Assembly (NCBI GenBank): GCA_965223115.1
Contig: OZ244982.1
Coordinates: 1,302,001 to 1,366,000 of the forward strand
Direction of reading: 5' to 3'
From: CBDCUI01 sp965223115
GTDB taxonomy: Bacteria > Pseudomonadota > Gammaproteobacteria > UBA4575
DNA length: 64,000 nucleotides
In this document: piece after piece, positions 52,985 to 61,938 of the stretch
How positions within the stretch are numbered: the stretch's first letter is position 1
Layout of the letters: each line of letters starts with the position of its first letter
Made by a program: the position numbers and the translations under genes
Notes under the pieces: generated by a model
What the model saw: the letters and a program-made list of their open reading frames with translations, nothing else
Told to the model about the DNA's origin: nothing
Databases searched by the model: none

Positions 52985-54454
52985 TTAGTGAGCGTGGAAT
53001 GGAGTTTCTGTTTCTGCCCATGGAGAGTCAGTAGTGTTGTCATCAACACTCTCTTTACCGGCTAACGAACCACGATATTGAGTTGCTGGATGGTCATCTG
53101 CAGTATAGCTACCATTTGCACGTGCCACTAACTTTTCGCGCAAGGTGCCGGGCGCATATGACGTCTGAGCACGACCACGCTTTACTAGTTCAGGTTTGAC
53201 ATAGTCAATAAAGTCTGTCACTGAACCAGGGGTGATTGCATACGCAAGGTTAAAGCCATCGATACCTCCATGATCAACCCAGCGTTCCATTTCGTCGGCA
53301 ACTTTTTCCGGGCCACCTACAAGTACAGGGCCTAAACCACCGATGCAGCGCTCTCTAATTACATCGCGTACAGAGACGTTTTTACCGCCATCCTCTGTAA
53401 GAGACTCCAGCGTGGTACGCAAACTATCATTATCCATTGTCTTAAGCGGCTCGTCAGGATCAAGCTTGGAAAAGTCGATACCAGTCCAGCCACCATAAAG
53501 CGCTAGCATACCTTCAGGGCTTGCATACTGAAGATAATCTTCATACTTCTGTTCAGCTTGTGCATTCGTTGAACCCGTTACTACAGTCAAAAGTGAAAAG
53601 ATCTTAATCGAATCACGTGGACGACCCACACTTTCGACAATATCACGTATCTCATTCGTGACTTTATGCGCATGATCAGGACTGGTAGTCAGAATAAACA
53701 TGGCCTCACAATGTTGTGCCGCAAACCTTCGACCACGTGCCGAAGCGCCCGCCTGGAAGATGACCGGGGTACGCTGCGGAGAAGGTTCACCTAAATGGAA
53801 ACCTGGAACTTTAAAATATTCACCTTCATGATTGATAGGGTGAACTTTCTTAGGGTCCGTGAAGATACCGGTTTCTTTATTTCTATGCACTGCACCCTCT
53901 TCCCATGATGCTTCAAAAAGCTTATACATGACTTCCATGTATTCATCAGCGAAGTCATAACGTTGATCGTGTTCCATTTGCCGGTCCAAACCGATATTGA
54001 GTGCGGCACTGTTCAAATATGAAGACACGACGTTCCATGCGACTCGACCTTTGGTAAGGTGATCTAAAGTGGTAAGCCTGCTGGCTAGGAGATAGGGATG
54101 CTCGAATGTTACTGCTGCAGTACACCCGAAACCAACGTTACTGGTAACCGCAGACATCGCTGCTATTTGTGCAAAGGGATCATTAACAGGGACCTGAGCA
54201 GCATCTTTCAGTGCCGCCGCCGCTGTGCCCCGATAAACGTCATATACACCAACAACATCCGCAATAAACATGCAATCAAAAACCCCACGCTCCAGCTCAA
54301 TCGCCAAATTAGTCCAGTATTCGATATCGTTGTATCGTCCAGCTTGACTGTTTGGATGACGCCACATTCCAGACGATTGGTGACTGACGCAGGTCATGTC
54401 AAAGCAGTTTAGGATAATGCGCTTCTTTGCGCCCGTCTTCTTATCATCACTCAT
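52985..54454 (-). CDS. NtaA/SnaA/DszA-family FMN-dependent monooxygenase
   Basis: A luciferase-like TIM-barrel monooxygenase, 489 aa, that would use reduced FMN from a separate flavin reductase. Family features include the start KRIILNCFDM, WTNLAIELERGVFDCMFIADV near 48, TFEHPYLLASRLTTLDHLTKGRVAWNVVSS near 122-151 and QAGASARGR near 234. Known members attack nitrilotriacetate, dibenzothiophene sulfone or pristinamycin; the substrate here cannot be read. AGGAG precedes the ATG. No reductase or transporter is adjacent. GC content is clearly higher than the flanks, and it is bounded by a terminator and 740 non-coding bases, so it may be acquired. Confidence 0.88.
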   Translation of the reverse strand: MSDDKKTGAKKRIILNCFDMTCVSHQSSGMWRHPNSQAGRYNDIEYWTNLAIELERGVFDCMFIADVVGVYDVYRGTAAAALKDAAQVPVNDPFAQIAAMSAVTSNVGFGCTAAVTFEHPYLLASRLTTLDHLTKGRVAWNVVSSYLNSAALNIGLDRQMEHDQRYDFADEYMEVMYKLFEASWEEGAVHRNKETGIFTDPKKVHPINHEGEYFKVPGFHLGEPSPQRTPVIFQAGASARGRRFAAQHCEAMFILTTSPDHAHKVTNEIRDIVESVGRPRDSIKIFSLLTVVTGSTNAQAEQKYEDYLQYASPEGMLALYGGWTGIDFSKLDPDEPLKTMDNDSLRTTLESLTEDGGKNVSVRDVIRERCIGGLGPVLVGGPEKVADEMERWVDHGGIDGFNLAYAITPGSVTDFIDYVKPELVKRGRAQTSYAPGTLREKLVARANGSYTADDHPATQYRGSLAGKESVDDNTTDSPWAETETPFHAH

Positions 54455-55197
54455 AATAATAGCTCCTCAGCATATTCACACGATAAATATAAATTTAGCT
54501 CTGCCATTAAGACAAAGTTATTGTTGTTCTTCACACACCTAAGTCAGACGCATGATGCCGAGCGTCTAGAACAGAACATCAGAATTTGAATGCTTTGTCT
54601 GTTATAGAAATACTTAAATCGACAAAACTTTTTATGCGTATATTTGCAGGTATTGTCGGTGTCCGTAACAACTTCAGCAATGATACTTAGTTTAAGTTAT
54701 TCATAGCAAAAAGTTGCCGGGCATCAGCAAATATATCGCACTGATGTTTAGTTATTCAAAGTACCTAATGCAATACATGTGCCTAATATATAAGTGACTA
54801 AATTTAAAGGAGTTATACTTTATGCACATCATGTATTGTTTCAAAATAATGCAAAACGAAGTTTCAATACGACACACCTTGTGGTTTTGATACAAATTAA
54901 AATATGCCGAAATAGAAACATTTTCCTAGGATAAAACAATCACTAAGTTCAAGTCTAGCGATACTATTTTTTTATCATAAAGCACTATTGACTGATGTGA
55001 GGATATACCTAACGTATGTAAAAAACTATGCGTTTCTCTAAAACTTAAGCTGTTATGAATTTGAAATTTGTAAAGAAAATACTTTATAAAACAAAAATAT
55101 TCAGAAAATAGTTCACTGTTTTTATTTATGTATAGCCTATCTCAAAGAACGTTTTTACATAAAATATTGTTTAAAAACAAATGATTTACATTAGTTC
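54455..55197. other. 743-base stretch without a gene
   Basis: Very AT-rich, with stop codons in all frames. One inverted repeat, AGACGC/GCGTCT (54546-54551 with 54562-54567), lies about 90 bases upstream of the monooxygenase start and could be an operator or a terminator. I see no tRNA, transposase remnant or long repeat. The size suggests a decayed gene or the edge of an insertion. Confidence 0.5.
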
Positions 55198-55662
55198 TTA
55201 AAGCGATTTAGCAAGAATTATAGCGTCTTCTCGCCCAAACAATGAGGGATAATAATTTCGCCGTGTGCCAATTTCATTAAATCCTTCCGAAAAATACAAA
55301 GACAAGGCATGTGTATTGGTCGGCCGCACTTCAAGAAATGCTGTGTCGGCATTACGTGCTCGAGCAATAGTGAATAATTGTCCTAACAAACGCCGGCCTA
55401 TACCATTACCTTGAAACTCTGGATCAATACACAAATTTAGTATGTGGCATTCTTGTACCGCCAGTGACATCACCCCATAGCCAACAACTTTGCGATCGAG
55501 TTCAATGACCCAGGATGAGTATCCAAATCTCAAACAATCATGAAAAATACCTTCTGTCCAAGGAAATTCATAACTTCTATATTCAATATCAAGTACAGCC
55601 GGCAAATCATATTCAGTCATTAGCCGATACGTCTCTGTTGGATATTCAAACGCTGCACTCAT
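55198..55662 (-). CDS. rimI: RimI, ribosomal protein alanine N-acetyltransferase
   Basis: A 154-aa GNAT acetyltransferase. It has EYRSYEFPWTEGIF (about 27-40), the RimI substrate region, the acetyl-CoA loop PEFQGNGIGRRLL (about 82-94), and ARNADTAFLEVRPTNTHALSLYFSEGF (about 101-127). RimI acetylates the N-terminus of ribosomal protein S18. It lies 59 bases after the glycosylase gene, and that neighbourhood is common. Confidence 0.93.
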   Translation of the reverse strand: MSAAFEYPTETYRLMTEYDLPAVLDIEYRSYEFPWTEGIFHDCLRFGYSSWVIELDRKVVGYGVMSLAVQECHILNLCIDPEFQGNGIGRRLLGQLFTIARARNADTAFLEVRPTNTHALSLYFSEGFNEIGTRRNYYPSLFGREDAIILAKSL

Positions 55663-55721
55663 AAGCTAAAGTGTAAATTATTACTATACAATTCTCATTA
55701 ATTGTAGATGAACGGTCTAAT

Positions 55722-56417
55722 TTAATGTAAATCTGTTACTTCCACCGCAAACTTTAGGTCTTCCCAAGCCTTGCATTTTTGTTGAGGGCTTCTTAATAAA
55801 TAGGCAGGATGATAGGTTGCGACAATGGGAATCTGTGTATCTTCATAGAAAAATTTCTTACCCCGTAAACGGCCAATAGGTGTATCCGTTTTAAGCAGCG
55901 ATTGTGCTGCAATTCTGCCTACCGCTAATATTATTTTTGGTTGAATCAAATCTATTTGCTGACGCAAATAAGCACTACAGCTTTCAATTTCGTTATGTTG
56001 CGGATCACGATTATTGGGTGGACGACATTTTAAGATGTTGGCAATAAATACTTCTTCGCGTGCCAGCCCTATTGCACGCAACATATTCGTTAATAATTGA
56101 CCGGCACGCCCTACAAAAGGCTCACCCTTTCGATCTTCATCTGCACCTGGAGCTTCGCCAATTATCAGCCAATCAGCAGCGGGGTGACCTATTCCAAATA
56201 CCGTTTGTGTACGTGTTCGATATAGATCACACAAAGTACATGAAGCGACCTTTTGCTTTAATATATCAAGGCTTTCGGGTGTTATTGTATGACTAGAGTC
56301 AACGTCTTCATTACTTTGAATATCATTAACGCAACTATTATCTAGTGCAGGTAAATTCGACACCCAGGCCTGAATGCCCATCTGCTCTAGATAATATAGT
56401 CGTTTCTCTTCATTCAT
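55722..56417 (-). CDS. Type-4 uracil-DNA glycosylase
   Basis: Removes uracil from DNA. Four cysteines at 60, 63, 131 and 147 fit the 4Fe-4S ligands of this family. The catalytic motif GEAPGADED is at about 88-96 and the second motif HPAYLLRSP near 207. 231 aa, with a poorly conserved N-terminal extension of about 50 residues. It is 25 bases downstream of leuA. Confidence 0.92.
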   Translation of the reverse strand: MNEEKRLYYLEQMGIQAWVSNLPALDNSCVNDIQSNEDVDSSHTITPESLDILKQKVASCTLCDLYRTRTQTVFGIGHPAADWLIIGEAPGADEDRKGEPFVGRAGQLLTNMLRAIGLAREEVFIANILKCRPPNNRDPQHNEIESCSAYLRQQIDLIQPKIILAVGRIAAQSLLKTDTPIGRLRGKKFFYEDTQIPIVATYHPAYLLRSPQQKCKAWEDLKFAVEVTDLH

Positions 56418-56442
56418 TACCTAATAAACTTTACAGTTGAGT

Positions 56443-57987
56443 TTAAACATCATGTTGTGGATGCGCACGTTCTTCAGGTAGTACTAACTTATTCAATGCA
56501 TGCAAATAGGCTTTAGCCGAGGCAATCACAATATCCGTATCGGCCCCATGTCCATTTACTATTCTACCTGCTTTTTGCAAGCGTACTGTAACTTCGCCCT
56601 GAGCATCGGTTCCTGTAGTGATATTATTTACCGAATACAGTTGTAATTGAGCATGACTCGCTACGATATCTTCTATAGCACAAAATGTTGCATCTACTGG
56701 CCCACCACCATTTGCCTTTGCAGTAGATTCTTCACCATTTACTGATAAAGTTATTTGTGCACAAGGTGTTTCACCTGTCTCTGAATGCGCCTTTAACGAG
56801 ACTAGCTTGCAATATTCATTATTTTCATAGTTAGTATCTGAAACCAATGCATGTAAGTCTTCATCATATATTTCATGTTTGCGATCTGCTAAATCTTTAA
56901 AACTAATGAAGGCATTATTTAATTCTTCTTCGGTCTCAAAAGTTATACCAAGCTCATCTAAACGCGTTCGAAATGCGTTTCGACCAGAATGCTTGCCCAA
57001 AACTATTTTATTTGCAGCCCAACCTACATCTTCAGCACGCATTATTTCATAGGTTTCACGAGCTTTAAGCACCCCGTCCTGATGAATCCCAGATTCATGT
57101 GCGAATGCATTGGCGCCTACAATCGCTTTATTTGGTTGTACAGGAAAACCTGTGATGGTCGACACCATACGCGAGGTTGGCACAATTTGTTTCGTATCAA
57201 GATCTGTTTTGCAATCAAATACATCTTGACGTGTATGCACGGTCATCACTACTTCTTCTAAGGATGCATTACCCGCACGTTCACCTAATCCATTAATCGT
57301 GCATTCAACTTGCCGTGCACCGTTTAAGACCGCAGCAAGTGAATTTGCCACTGCTAAACCAAGGTCATTATGGCAGTGAACAGAAAAAACTGCCTGATCA
57401 GAATTCGGAATATTTTCAATCAAACGACCAACTAAGCTACCAAACTGTTGCGGTATGTTGTAACCAACGGTATCAGGAATGTTTATTGTATTTGCACCTG
57501 CTTTTATTACCGCTTCTATTATTCTGCATAAGAACTCGAATTCTGAGCGACCCGCATCTTCAGGAGAAAACTCAATATTATTCGTATACTGCCTAGCCCG
57601 TTTAACTGCGGCAATGGCTTGTTCGACCACTTGATCTTCGCTCATGCGTAATTTACGTTGCATATGAATTGGTGACGTAGCAATAAAAGTATGAATCCTT
57701 GCTGAATTTGCAGATTTCAATGCTTCACCTGCACGATCAATATCTCTGTCTAATGCTCGAGCCAATCCACATACCGTACTTTCTTTCACTGCAGCAGCAA
57801 CTGCTTGTACAGAATCAAAATCCCCTACACTTGCCATTGGAAAGCCGGCTTCAATAACGTCGACTCTCATTCTTTCTAGTGATTTCGCAATACGAACTTT
57901 CTCATCTCTTGTCATCGACGCACCAGGGCTTTGCTCACCATCACGCAATGTCGTATCAAAAATTATCAATTTATCCTTAGTTGTCAC
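56443..57987 (-). CDS. leuA: 2-isopropylmalate synthase
   Basis: Condenses 2-oxoisovalerate with acetyl-CoA, the first step to leucine. It contains the HMGL-type motif DTTLRDGEQSPGASM at about 11-25, metal-binding HCHNDLGLA near 202 and GLGERAGNASLEE near 233, and a C-terminal regulatory domain (about 370-514) that binds leucine. 514 aa. Start GTG 57987 with AGGAG ten bases upstream. The other leuBCD genes are not here. A leucine-rich leader ORF precedes it. Confidence 0.96.
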   Translation of the reverse strand: MTTKDKLIIFDTTLRDGEQSPGASMTRDEKVRIAKSLERMRVDVIEAGFPMASVGDFDSVQAVAAAVKESTVCGLARALDRDIDRAGEALKSANSARIHTFIATSPIHMQRKLRMSEDQVVEQAIAAVKRARQYTNNIEFSPEDAGRSEFEFLCRIIEAVIKAGANTINIPDTVGYNIPQQFGSLVGRLIENIPNSDQAVFSVHCHNDLGLAVANSLAAVLNGARQVECTINGLGERAGNASLEEVVMTVHTRQDVFDCKTDLDTKQIVPTSRMVSTITGFPVQPNKAIVGANAFAHESGIHQDGVLKARETYEIMRAEDVGWAANKIVLGKHSGRNAFRTRLDELGITFETEEELNNAFISFKDLADRKHEIYDEDLHALVSDTNYENNEYCKLVSLKAHSETGETPCAQITLSVNGEESTAKANGGGPVDATFCAIEDIVASHAQLQLYSVNNITTGTDAQGEVTVRLQKAGRIVNGHGADTDIVIASAKAYLHALNKLVLPEERAHPQHDV

Positions 57988-58316
57988 AGCAAGTTGCTCC
58001 TAACATTAATATTCTGACTCTCAATGCAACATAGATTAAGTCAGAATCAATTATCTAAATCTCACATAATTTAAAATGTGAAAGTAGTATATGTAATCGC
58101 GTATTACCTCGCCAGGTATAGAAATGAGCCGCTACTGCGGCAGTAATAGGGATAGAAAAGATACGGGCAAGCCACGTGTTTGACTAAAAACACTGCCTTG
58201 AAAAGAAAATAATTGTAATAAAACTTGCTTCATGGTCTTAAATATAACTGTTCAATTATAAGTTTTCCAGAAAATAATTCGTCAGTGGTCTATTTTGCTA
58301 GAGATTTGACCTGCCC
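57988..58316 (-). promoter_or_regulatory. leuA leader region, possible attenuator
   Basis: The 329-base gap between pssA and leuA. On the minus strand: TATAAT at 58255-58260, then the 33-codon leader ORF, then three short hairpins: 58137-58141 with 58128-58132 (GCCGC/GCGGC, covering the leader stop), 58114-58118 with 58105-58109, and 58103-58107 with 58093-58097. The last two share bases 58105-58107 and cannot form together, as expected of a switch. A U-run after the last hairpin is not evident. Confidence 0.55.
58132..58233 (-). CDS. Candidate leucine leader peptide, 33 aa
   Basis: A 33-codon ORF just upstream of leuA with eight leucines: positions 5, 6, 8, 22, 27, 29, 30 and 31, the last four packed before the stop (FLSLLLPQ). 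Two are CTA codons and four TTA. It starts 21 bases after a perfect TATAAT, and its stop lies inside a GC hairpin. This is the layout of a LeuL-type attenuator peptide. The Shine-Dalgarno sequence is weak (TTTAAGA). Confidence 0.6.
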   Translation of the reverse strand: MKQVLLQLFSFQGSVFSQTRGLPVSFLSLLLPQ

Positions 58317-59093
58317 TTACAGCTTAGTTTTTCCTTGTTCATCTAAATTTGTACGCGAATGCCGCTTGCGGCGTAAACGAACTAAATACGTTACTGGTCC
58401 TGAAAAGGCATACACAGCAAATAAGGCAAAGAACAATTTCGGTGTGTCGATCGAGGCTAATATAAATCCAATCACAACGGCTAACATAGCAATGAACGGT
58501 ACACGATCGCTAGGATTAATATCTTTAAAACTATAGTAACTAAAATTACTTACCATGCACGCACCTAATAAGATTGTTACTACAAGTGCTGGAATGGCGA
58601 AATCGGCTCGTGACAATTGCATATCATGACAAACCCAAATGAAACCTACCAGCGCCGCTGCCGCAGCTGGACTGGGCAAACCTTGAAAATAGCGTTTACT
58701 TACTACAGTAACCCTTGCATTAAAACGTGCTAATCTTAAAGCCGCAGCAGCTGTATAGAAAAATGCTGCCAGCCAGCCAAGCTTTGACATCCATGGATAA
58801 CCTTGAAAATGAACCAATGCCCATTCATAAACAACTAATGCGGGCGCCACTCCAAATGAAACCATATCGGAAATACTGTCATATTGAGTACCAAATTCGC
58901 TAGTTGTTTGTGTCATGCGTGCAACACGACCGTCAAAGCCATCTAGCAACATCGCAACCACGATGGCAATGGCTGCATTCTCAAACCTGTCATTAGTAGC
59001 CGCGACAATGGCGTAAAAGCCTGCAAACAACGCCCCTGTAGTAAACAAATTAGGCAGTAAGTAAATACCTTTGCGTGGCTTTCCATCTGGCAT
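58317..59093 (-). CDS. pssA: CDP-diacylglycerol-serine O-phosphatidyltransferase
   Basis: Makes phosphatidylserine. The CDP-alcohol phosphotransferase signature is complete: DGFDGRVAR then G and two further Asp in FGTQYDSISD (about 52-77). About seven membrane segments follow or surround it. 258 aa, the membrane-bound type, unlike the peripheral E. coli enzyme. It lies 27 bases after psd and uses the same pathway. Confidence 0.93.
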   Translation of the reverse strand: MPDGKPRKGIYLLPNLFTTGALFAGFYAIVAATNDRFENAAIAIVVAMLLDGFDGRVARMTQTTSEFGTQYDSISDMVSFGVAPALVVYEWALVHFQGYPWMSKLGWLAAFFYTAAAALRLARFNARVTVVSKRYFQGLPSPAAAAALVGFIWVCHDMQLSRADFAIPALVVTILLGACMVSNFSYYSFKDINPSDRVPFIAMLAVVIGFILASIDTPKLFFALFAVYAFSGPVTYLVRLRRKRHSRTNLDEQGKTKL

Positions 59094-59120
59094 AGTGCTT
59101 ATACTCGCTTTATATTTTTG

Positions 59121-59747
59121 CTAAGTAGCCGTGTCATGGACAAATTCTGCCAACATGTCGCTCCCAGCGCGAACCGATTGTCCCTCCTTTATAGCTATAC
59201 GAGCAGTTTGAGGCAAGTAAATCATCATTTCACATGCAAATACCAAGAAACCACAGCGCTGCCCTTGCCCTAATTTCTCACCTGCACTGATATTACACGT
59301 AGCATGTCGTATTGGTGAATCTAAATTTGTAGACATCACCATATCGTCAGATTCATCGGTTTGGATCCAAATTGCCAGTTGAGTGTTATTTTGGGAAGTA
59401 GGTGAGGTAAGCCATAAATTTTGTACTTTACCTTCAATTGGGCTATGTACATTGAACTCACCTAGAAAAGACTGCCTAACACAAATTTTTTGAGCTGTTC
59501 TGTCCAGATATGGATCTTTGATTTCGTCGATACTGACAACCTTGCCATCCACGGGGCTCATCACAGCTAGCGGTTTAGCAGGAACGTCACGTCTAAAATC
59601 ACGAAAAATAAATAATAAAACCGCGAATAACACCCATAGAGGCCAGACGATCTCAAAACTATATTTATAGTGAGTGAAGGCGATAATTACGCCTATTACA
59701 ATTAAAATTAAACGGGCTTCTTTAGCAATCGGCATTTTTGTATACAC
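59121..59747 (-). CDS. psd: Phosphatidylserine decarboxylase, short type, with altered cleavage site
   Basis: Decarboxylates phosphatidylserine to phosphatidylethanolamine with a self-made pyruvoyl group. Two N-terminal membrane segments (12-27 and 33-48) are followed by SPVDGKV (Asp67) and EFNVHSPI (His101), the conserved residues for self-cleavage. The position where the family has Gly-Ser reads Ala171-Cys172 (LVFACEMMIYLP), codons GCA TGT. A cysteine may still cleave slowly, or the enzyme may be impaired. 208 aa from GTG 59747; ATG 59735 is an alternative start. It sits between ilvC and pssA. Confidence 0.85.
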   Translation of the reverse strand: MYTKMPIAKEARLILIVIGVIIAFTHYKYSFEIVWPLWVLFAVLLFIFRDFRRDVPAKPLAVMSPVDGKVVSIDEIKDPYLDRTAQKICVRQSFLGEFNVHSPIEGKVQNLWLTSPTSQNNTQLAIWIQTDESDDMVMSTNLDSPIRHATCNISAGEKLGQGQRCGFLVFACEMMIYLPQTARIAIKEGQSVRAGSDMLAEFVHDTAT

Positions 59748-59778
59748 TCATGACAAACTACTGCCATAAGAAACCAAA

Positions 59779-60795
59779 TTAATTTTTTGCTTGATCGACT
59801 AATTTATTCGATTTAATCCATGGCATCATTTCACGCAGCTTGGCACCCACTTCTTCGATTGGATGTTGTCGTCCGCGCTCACGCAATGCTTGCATATTTT
59901 TCGCGCCAGTTTCATTTTCATTTATAAATTCTTTTGCAAACTCACCAGACTGAACTTCAGAAAGAATCTTTTTCATCTCCGCTTTTGTTTTGTCTGTAAT
60001 AATTCGTGGTCCACGTGTGAGATCACCATACTCTGCTGTGTTAGAGATTGAGTAACGCATGTTGGCGATACCACCTTCATACATCAAATCAACAATTAGT
60101 TTTAACTCATGCAAACATTCAAAATATGCCATCTCTGGTGCATAACCTGCTTCAACCAATGTCTCAAACCCTGCTTGCACAAGTGCTGTTGCACCTCCAC
60201 ACAATACCGCTTGCTCGCCAAATAAATCGGTTTCTGTTTCTTCTTTAAAAGTGGTCTCAATGATACCTGCTCGACCTCCACCATTGGCGGATGCATAAGA
60301 TAAAGCCGTATCTTTCGCTTTACCTGAAGTGTCTTGATAAACCGCAATTAGTGTAGGTACACCACCATCTTGAGTATATGTCGAACGTACAAGGTGTCCT
60401 GGACCTTTGGGTGCAATCATGATTACATCCAAATCTTCTCTAGGTGTAATGCCTTCAAAGTGGATATTAAAACCATGTGCAAACGCCAAGGTTGCGCCAT
60501 GCTTTATGTTAGGTTCTATTGATTCTTTATATAACTTGCTTTGATGCTCATCAGGTGCCAACACCATTACAATATCAGAATCTGTTACTGCTTCTTCTAT
60601 TGATAGTGCATTAATTCCTGCATTTTTAGCTTTGTTTATAGAAGAAGAACCTTCACGCAAACCTACAACAACTGTCACACCAGAGTCCTGGAGATTATTC
60701 GCATGCGCATGCCCTTGGGAGCCATAACCAATGATAGCCACCCGCTTCCCTTGTATAACTGAAAGGTCAGCGTCTTTATCATAATAAATATTCAT
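59779..60795 (-). CDS. ilvC: Ketol-acid reductoisomerase
   Basis: Second common step of valine, leucine and isoleucine synthesis, NADPH-dependent. It has the Rossmann motif GYGSQGHAHA near 24-33, FAHGFNI near 106 and the metal-binding DLFGEQAVLCGG near 190. 338 aa, the short class I form. I chose ATG 60795 because AGGGAG lies seven bases upstream; an ATG six bases earlier (60801) is too close to it. Confidence 0.97.
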   Translation of the reverse strand: MNIYYDKDADLSVIQGKRVAIIGYGSQGHAHANNLQDSGVTVVVGLREGSSSINKAKNAGINALSIEEAVTDSDIVMVLAPDEHQSKLYKESIEPNIKHGATLAFAHGFNIHFEGITPREDLDVIMIAPKGPGHLVRSTYTQDGGVPTLIAVYQDTSGKAKDTALSYASANGGGRAGIIETTFKEETETDLFGEQAVLCGGATALVQAGFETLVEAGYAPEMAYFECLHELKLIVDLMYEGGIANMRYSISNTAEYGDLTRGPRIITDKTKAEMKKILSEVQSGEFAKEFINENETGAKNMQALRERGRQHPIEEVGAKLREMMPWIKSNKLVDQAKN

Positions 60796-60827
60796 GCACA
60801 TTCTCCCTTAATCTTCATACTTAATAT

Positions 60828-61328
60828 TCACATTGATTCCAATTTTAAAACAGTATTTCCTGCAGCAATACCAACAACACCTGAACGAACTAGCTCATAA
60901 ACAACTTCATCAGGTACTGCTAGAACAGCACGGTCAAGCTTTTCGCCAATACCTGTAATTTCTATTATGATGGCATCATTCGAATCATCAACCACCTTAC
61001 CCCCAAAATCATTTTCTAAACTATCCACAAATGATTTTGCTTCAACTGTATTACGCAATTTTAATAACAAAATCTCTCTTTCTATATGACTGTCTACTGT
61101 TAAGTTTAAAACCTTTACGATATCAACTAATTTGTTTAACTGATTTATAATTTGTTGAATAACTTCTTCACTACCATCTGTAACTACAGTTATTCGTGAA
61201 ACAGTTGAATCATCTGTCGGTGCAACCGTTAAAGATTCAATGTTATAACCACGTGCAGAAAATAAACCAGAGACTCTAGATAGAGCACCGGCTTCATTTT
61301 CCAACAGGATAGAAATAATATGCCGCAT
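60828..61328 (-). CDS. ilvH: Acetolactate synthase small (regulatory) subunit
   Basis: Binds valine and controls the catalytic subunit. It has an N-terminal ACT domain (ISILLENEAGALSRVSGLFSARGYNIESLTV, about 4-34) and a C-terminal domain (about 80-160). 166 aa, the IlvH/IlvN length. It lies 33 bases before ilvC. The large subunit gene (ilvI/ilvB) that normally precedes it is missing here; tusA lies upstream instead. Confidence 0.95.
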   Translation of the reverse strand: MRHIISILLENEAGALSRVSGLFSARGYNIESLTVAPTDDSTVSRITVVTDGSEEVIQQIINQLNKLVDIVKVLNLTVDSHIEREILLLKLRNTVEAKSFVDSLENDFGGKVVDDSNDAIIIEITGIGEKLDRAVLAVPDEVVYELVRSGVVGIAAGNTVLKLESM

Positions 61329-61480
61329 TAGCGATCTTAGAATTCAAAATTATTATTAATAAGCTATAATATACTGCAAACCCACATACCTGCTTGGCAC
61401 ATAGGTTTACTGTATAAAGTTACAATACTAGTTATGTAAGGCTTTCAAATTGTGGTTGTGAACCACTTATCTAAATCTTT

Positions 61481-61711
61481 TTATTTCTTTTGAATACGAA
61501 AATAAAATTTACCGTCACCTTCGCTAGAGTCTAAAAGCTCATTTCCAGTTTGTTTTGAAAACGCCTCAAAATCTTTAACCGAACCTGGATCAGTAGCAAT
61601 TATATGCAATACTTTACCGGAATCCATACCAGATAAAGCCTTCTTTGCCCGTAATATTGGAAGTGGGCAATTCAATCCACAAGCATCTAACTCTTGATCA
61701 AACTCAGCCAT
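61481..61711 (-). CDS. tusA: TusA-family sulfur carrier
   Basis: A small sulfur-relay protein, 76 aa, with the motif CGLNCPLPILRAKKAL; Cys15 in NCPLP is the expected persulfide-carrying residue and Cys11 is extra. Partners can be tRNA thiolation or sulfur oxidation enzymes, none of which are adjacent. It is divergent from bepA, a pairing seen in other gammaproteobacteria. Confidence 0.92.
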   Translation of the reverse strand: MAEFDQELDACGLNCPLPILRAKKALSGMDSGKVLHIIATDPGSVKDFEAFSKQTGNELLDSSEGDGKFYFRIQKK

Positions 61712-61938
61712 CTATACAACTCCTTAAAAAAACTTTCATATCTAAGCTTATAGAAAACCAATTCTAAAAGCACAATAAAATATTATAATATCATAATATT
61801 TTAATATGAGCTAGCAGTCACCAAATGCTAATTCCTGATAGTTTATATGGATAAGTTCTATATTTGCTAACAATTTTATGACTAAAAAAACGCTACAATT
61901 AATGTAAACAAATTAAGGATCTAGCAGTCCTACTATCT

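Noticed and set aside
58225..58536. Plus-strand ORF opposite the end of pssA
   Set aside because: Lies mostly antisense to the conserved pssA gene.
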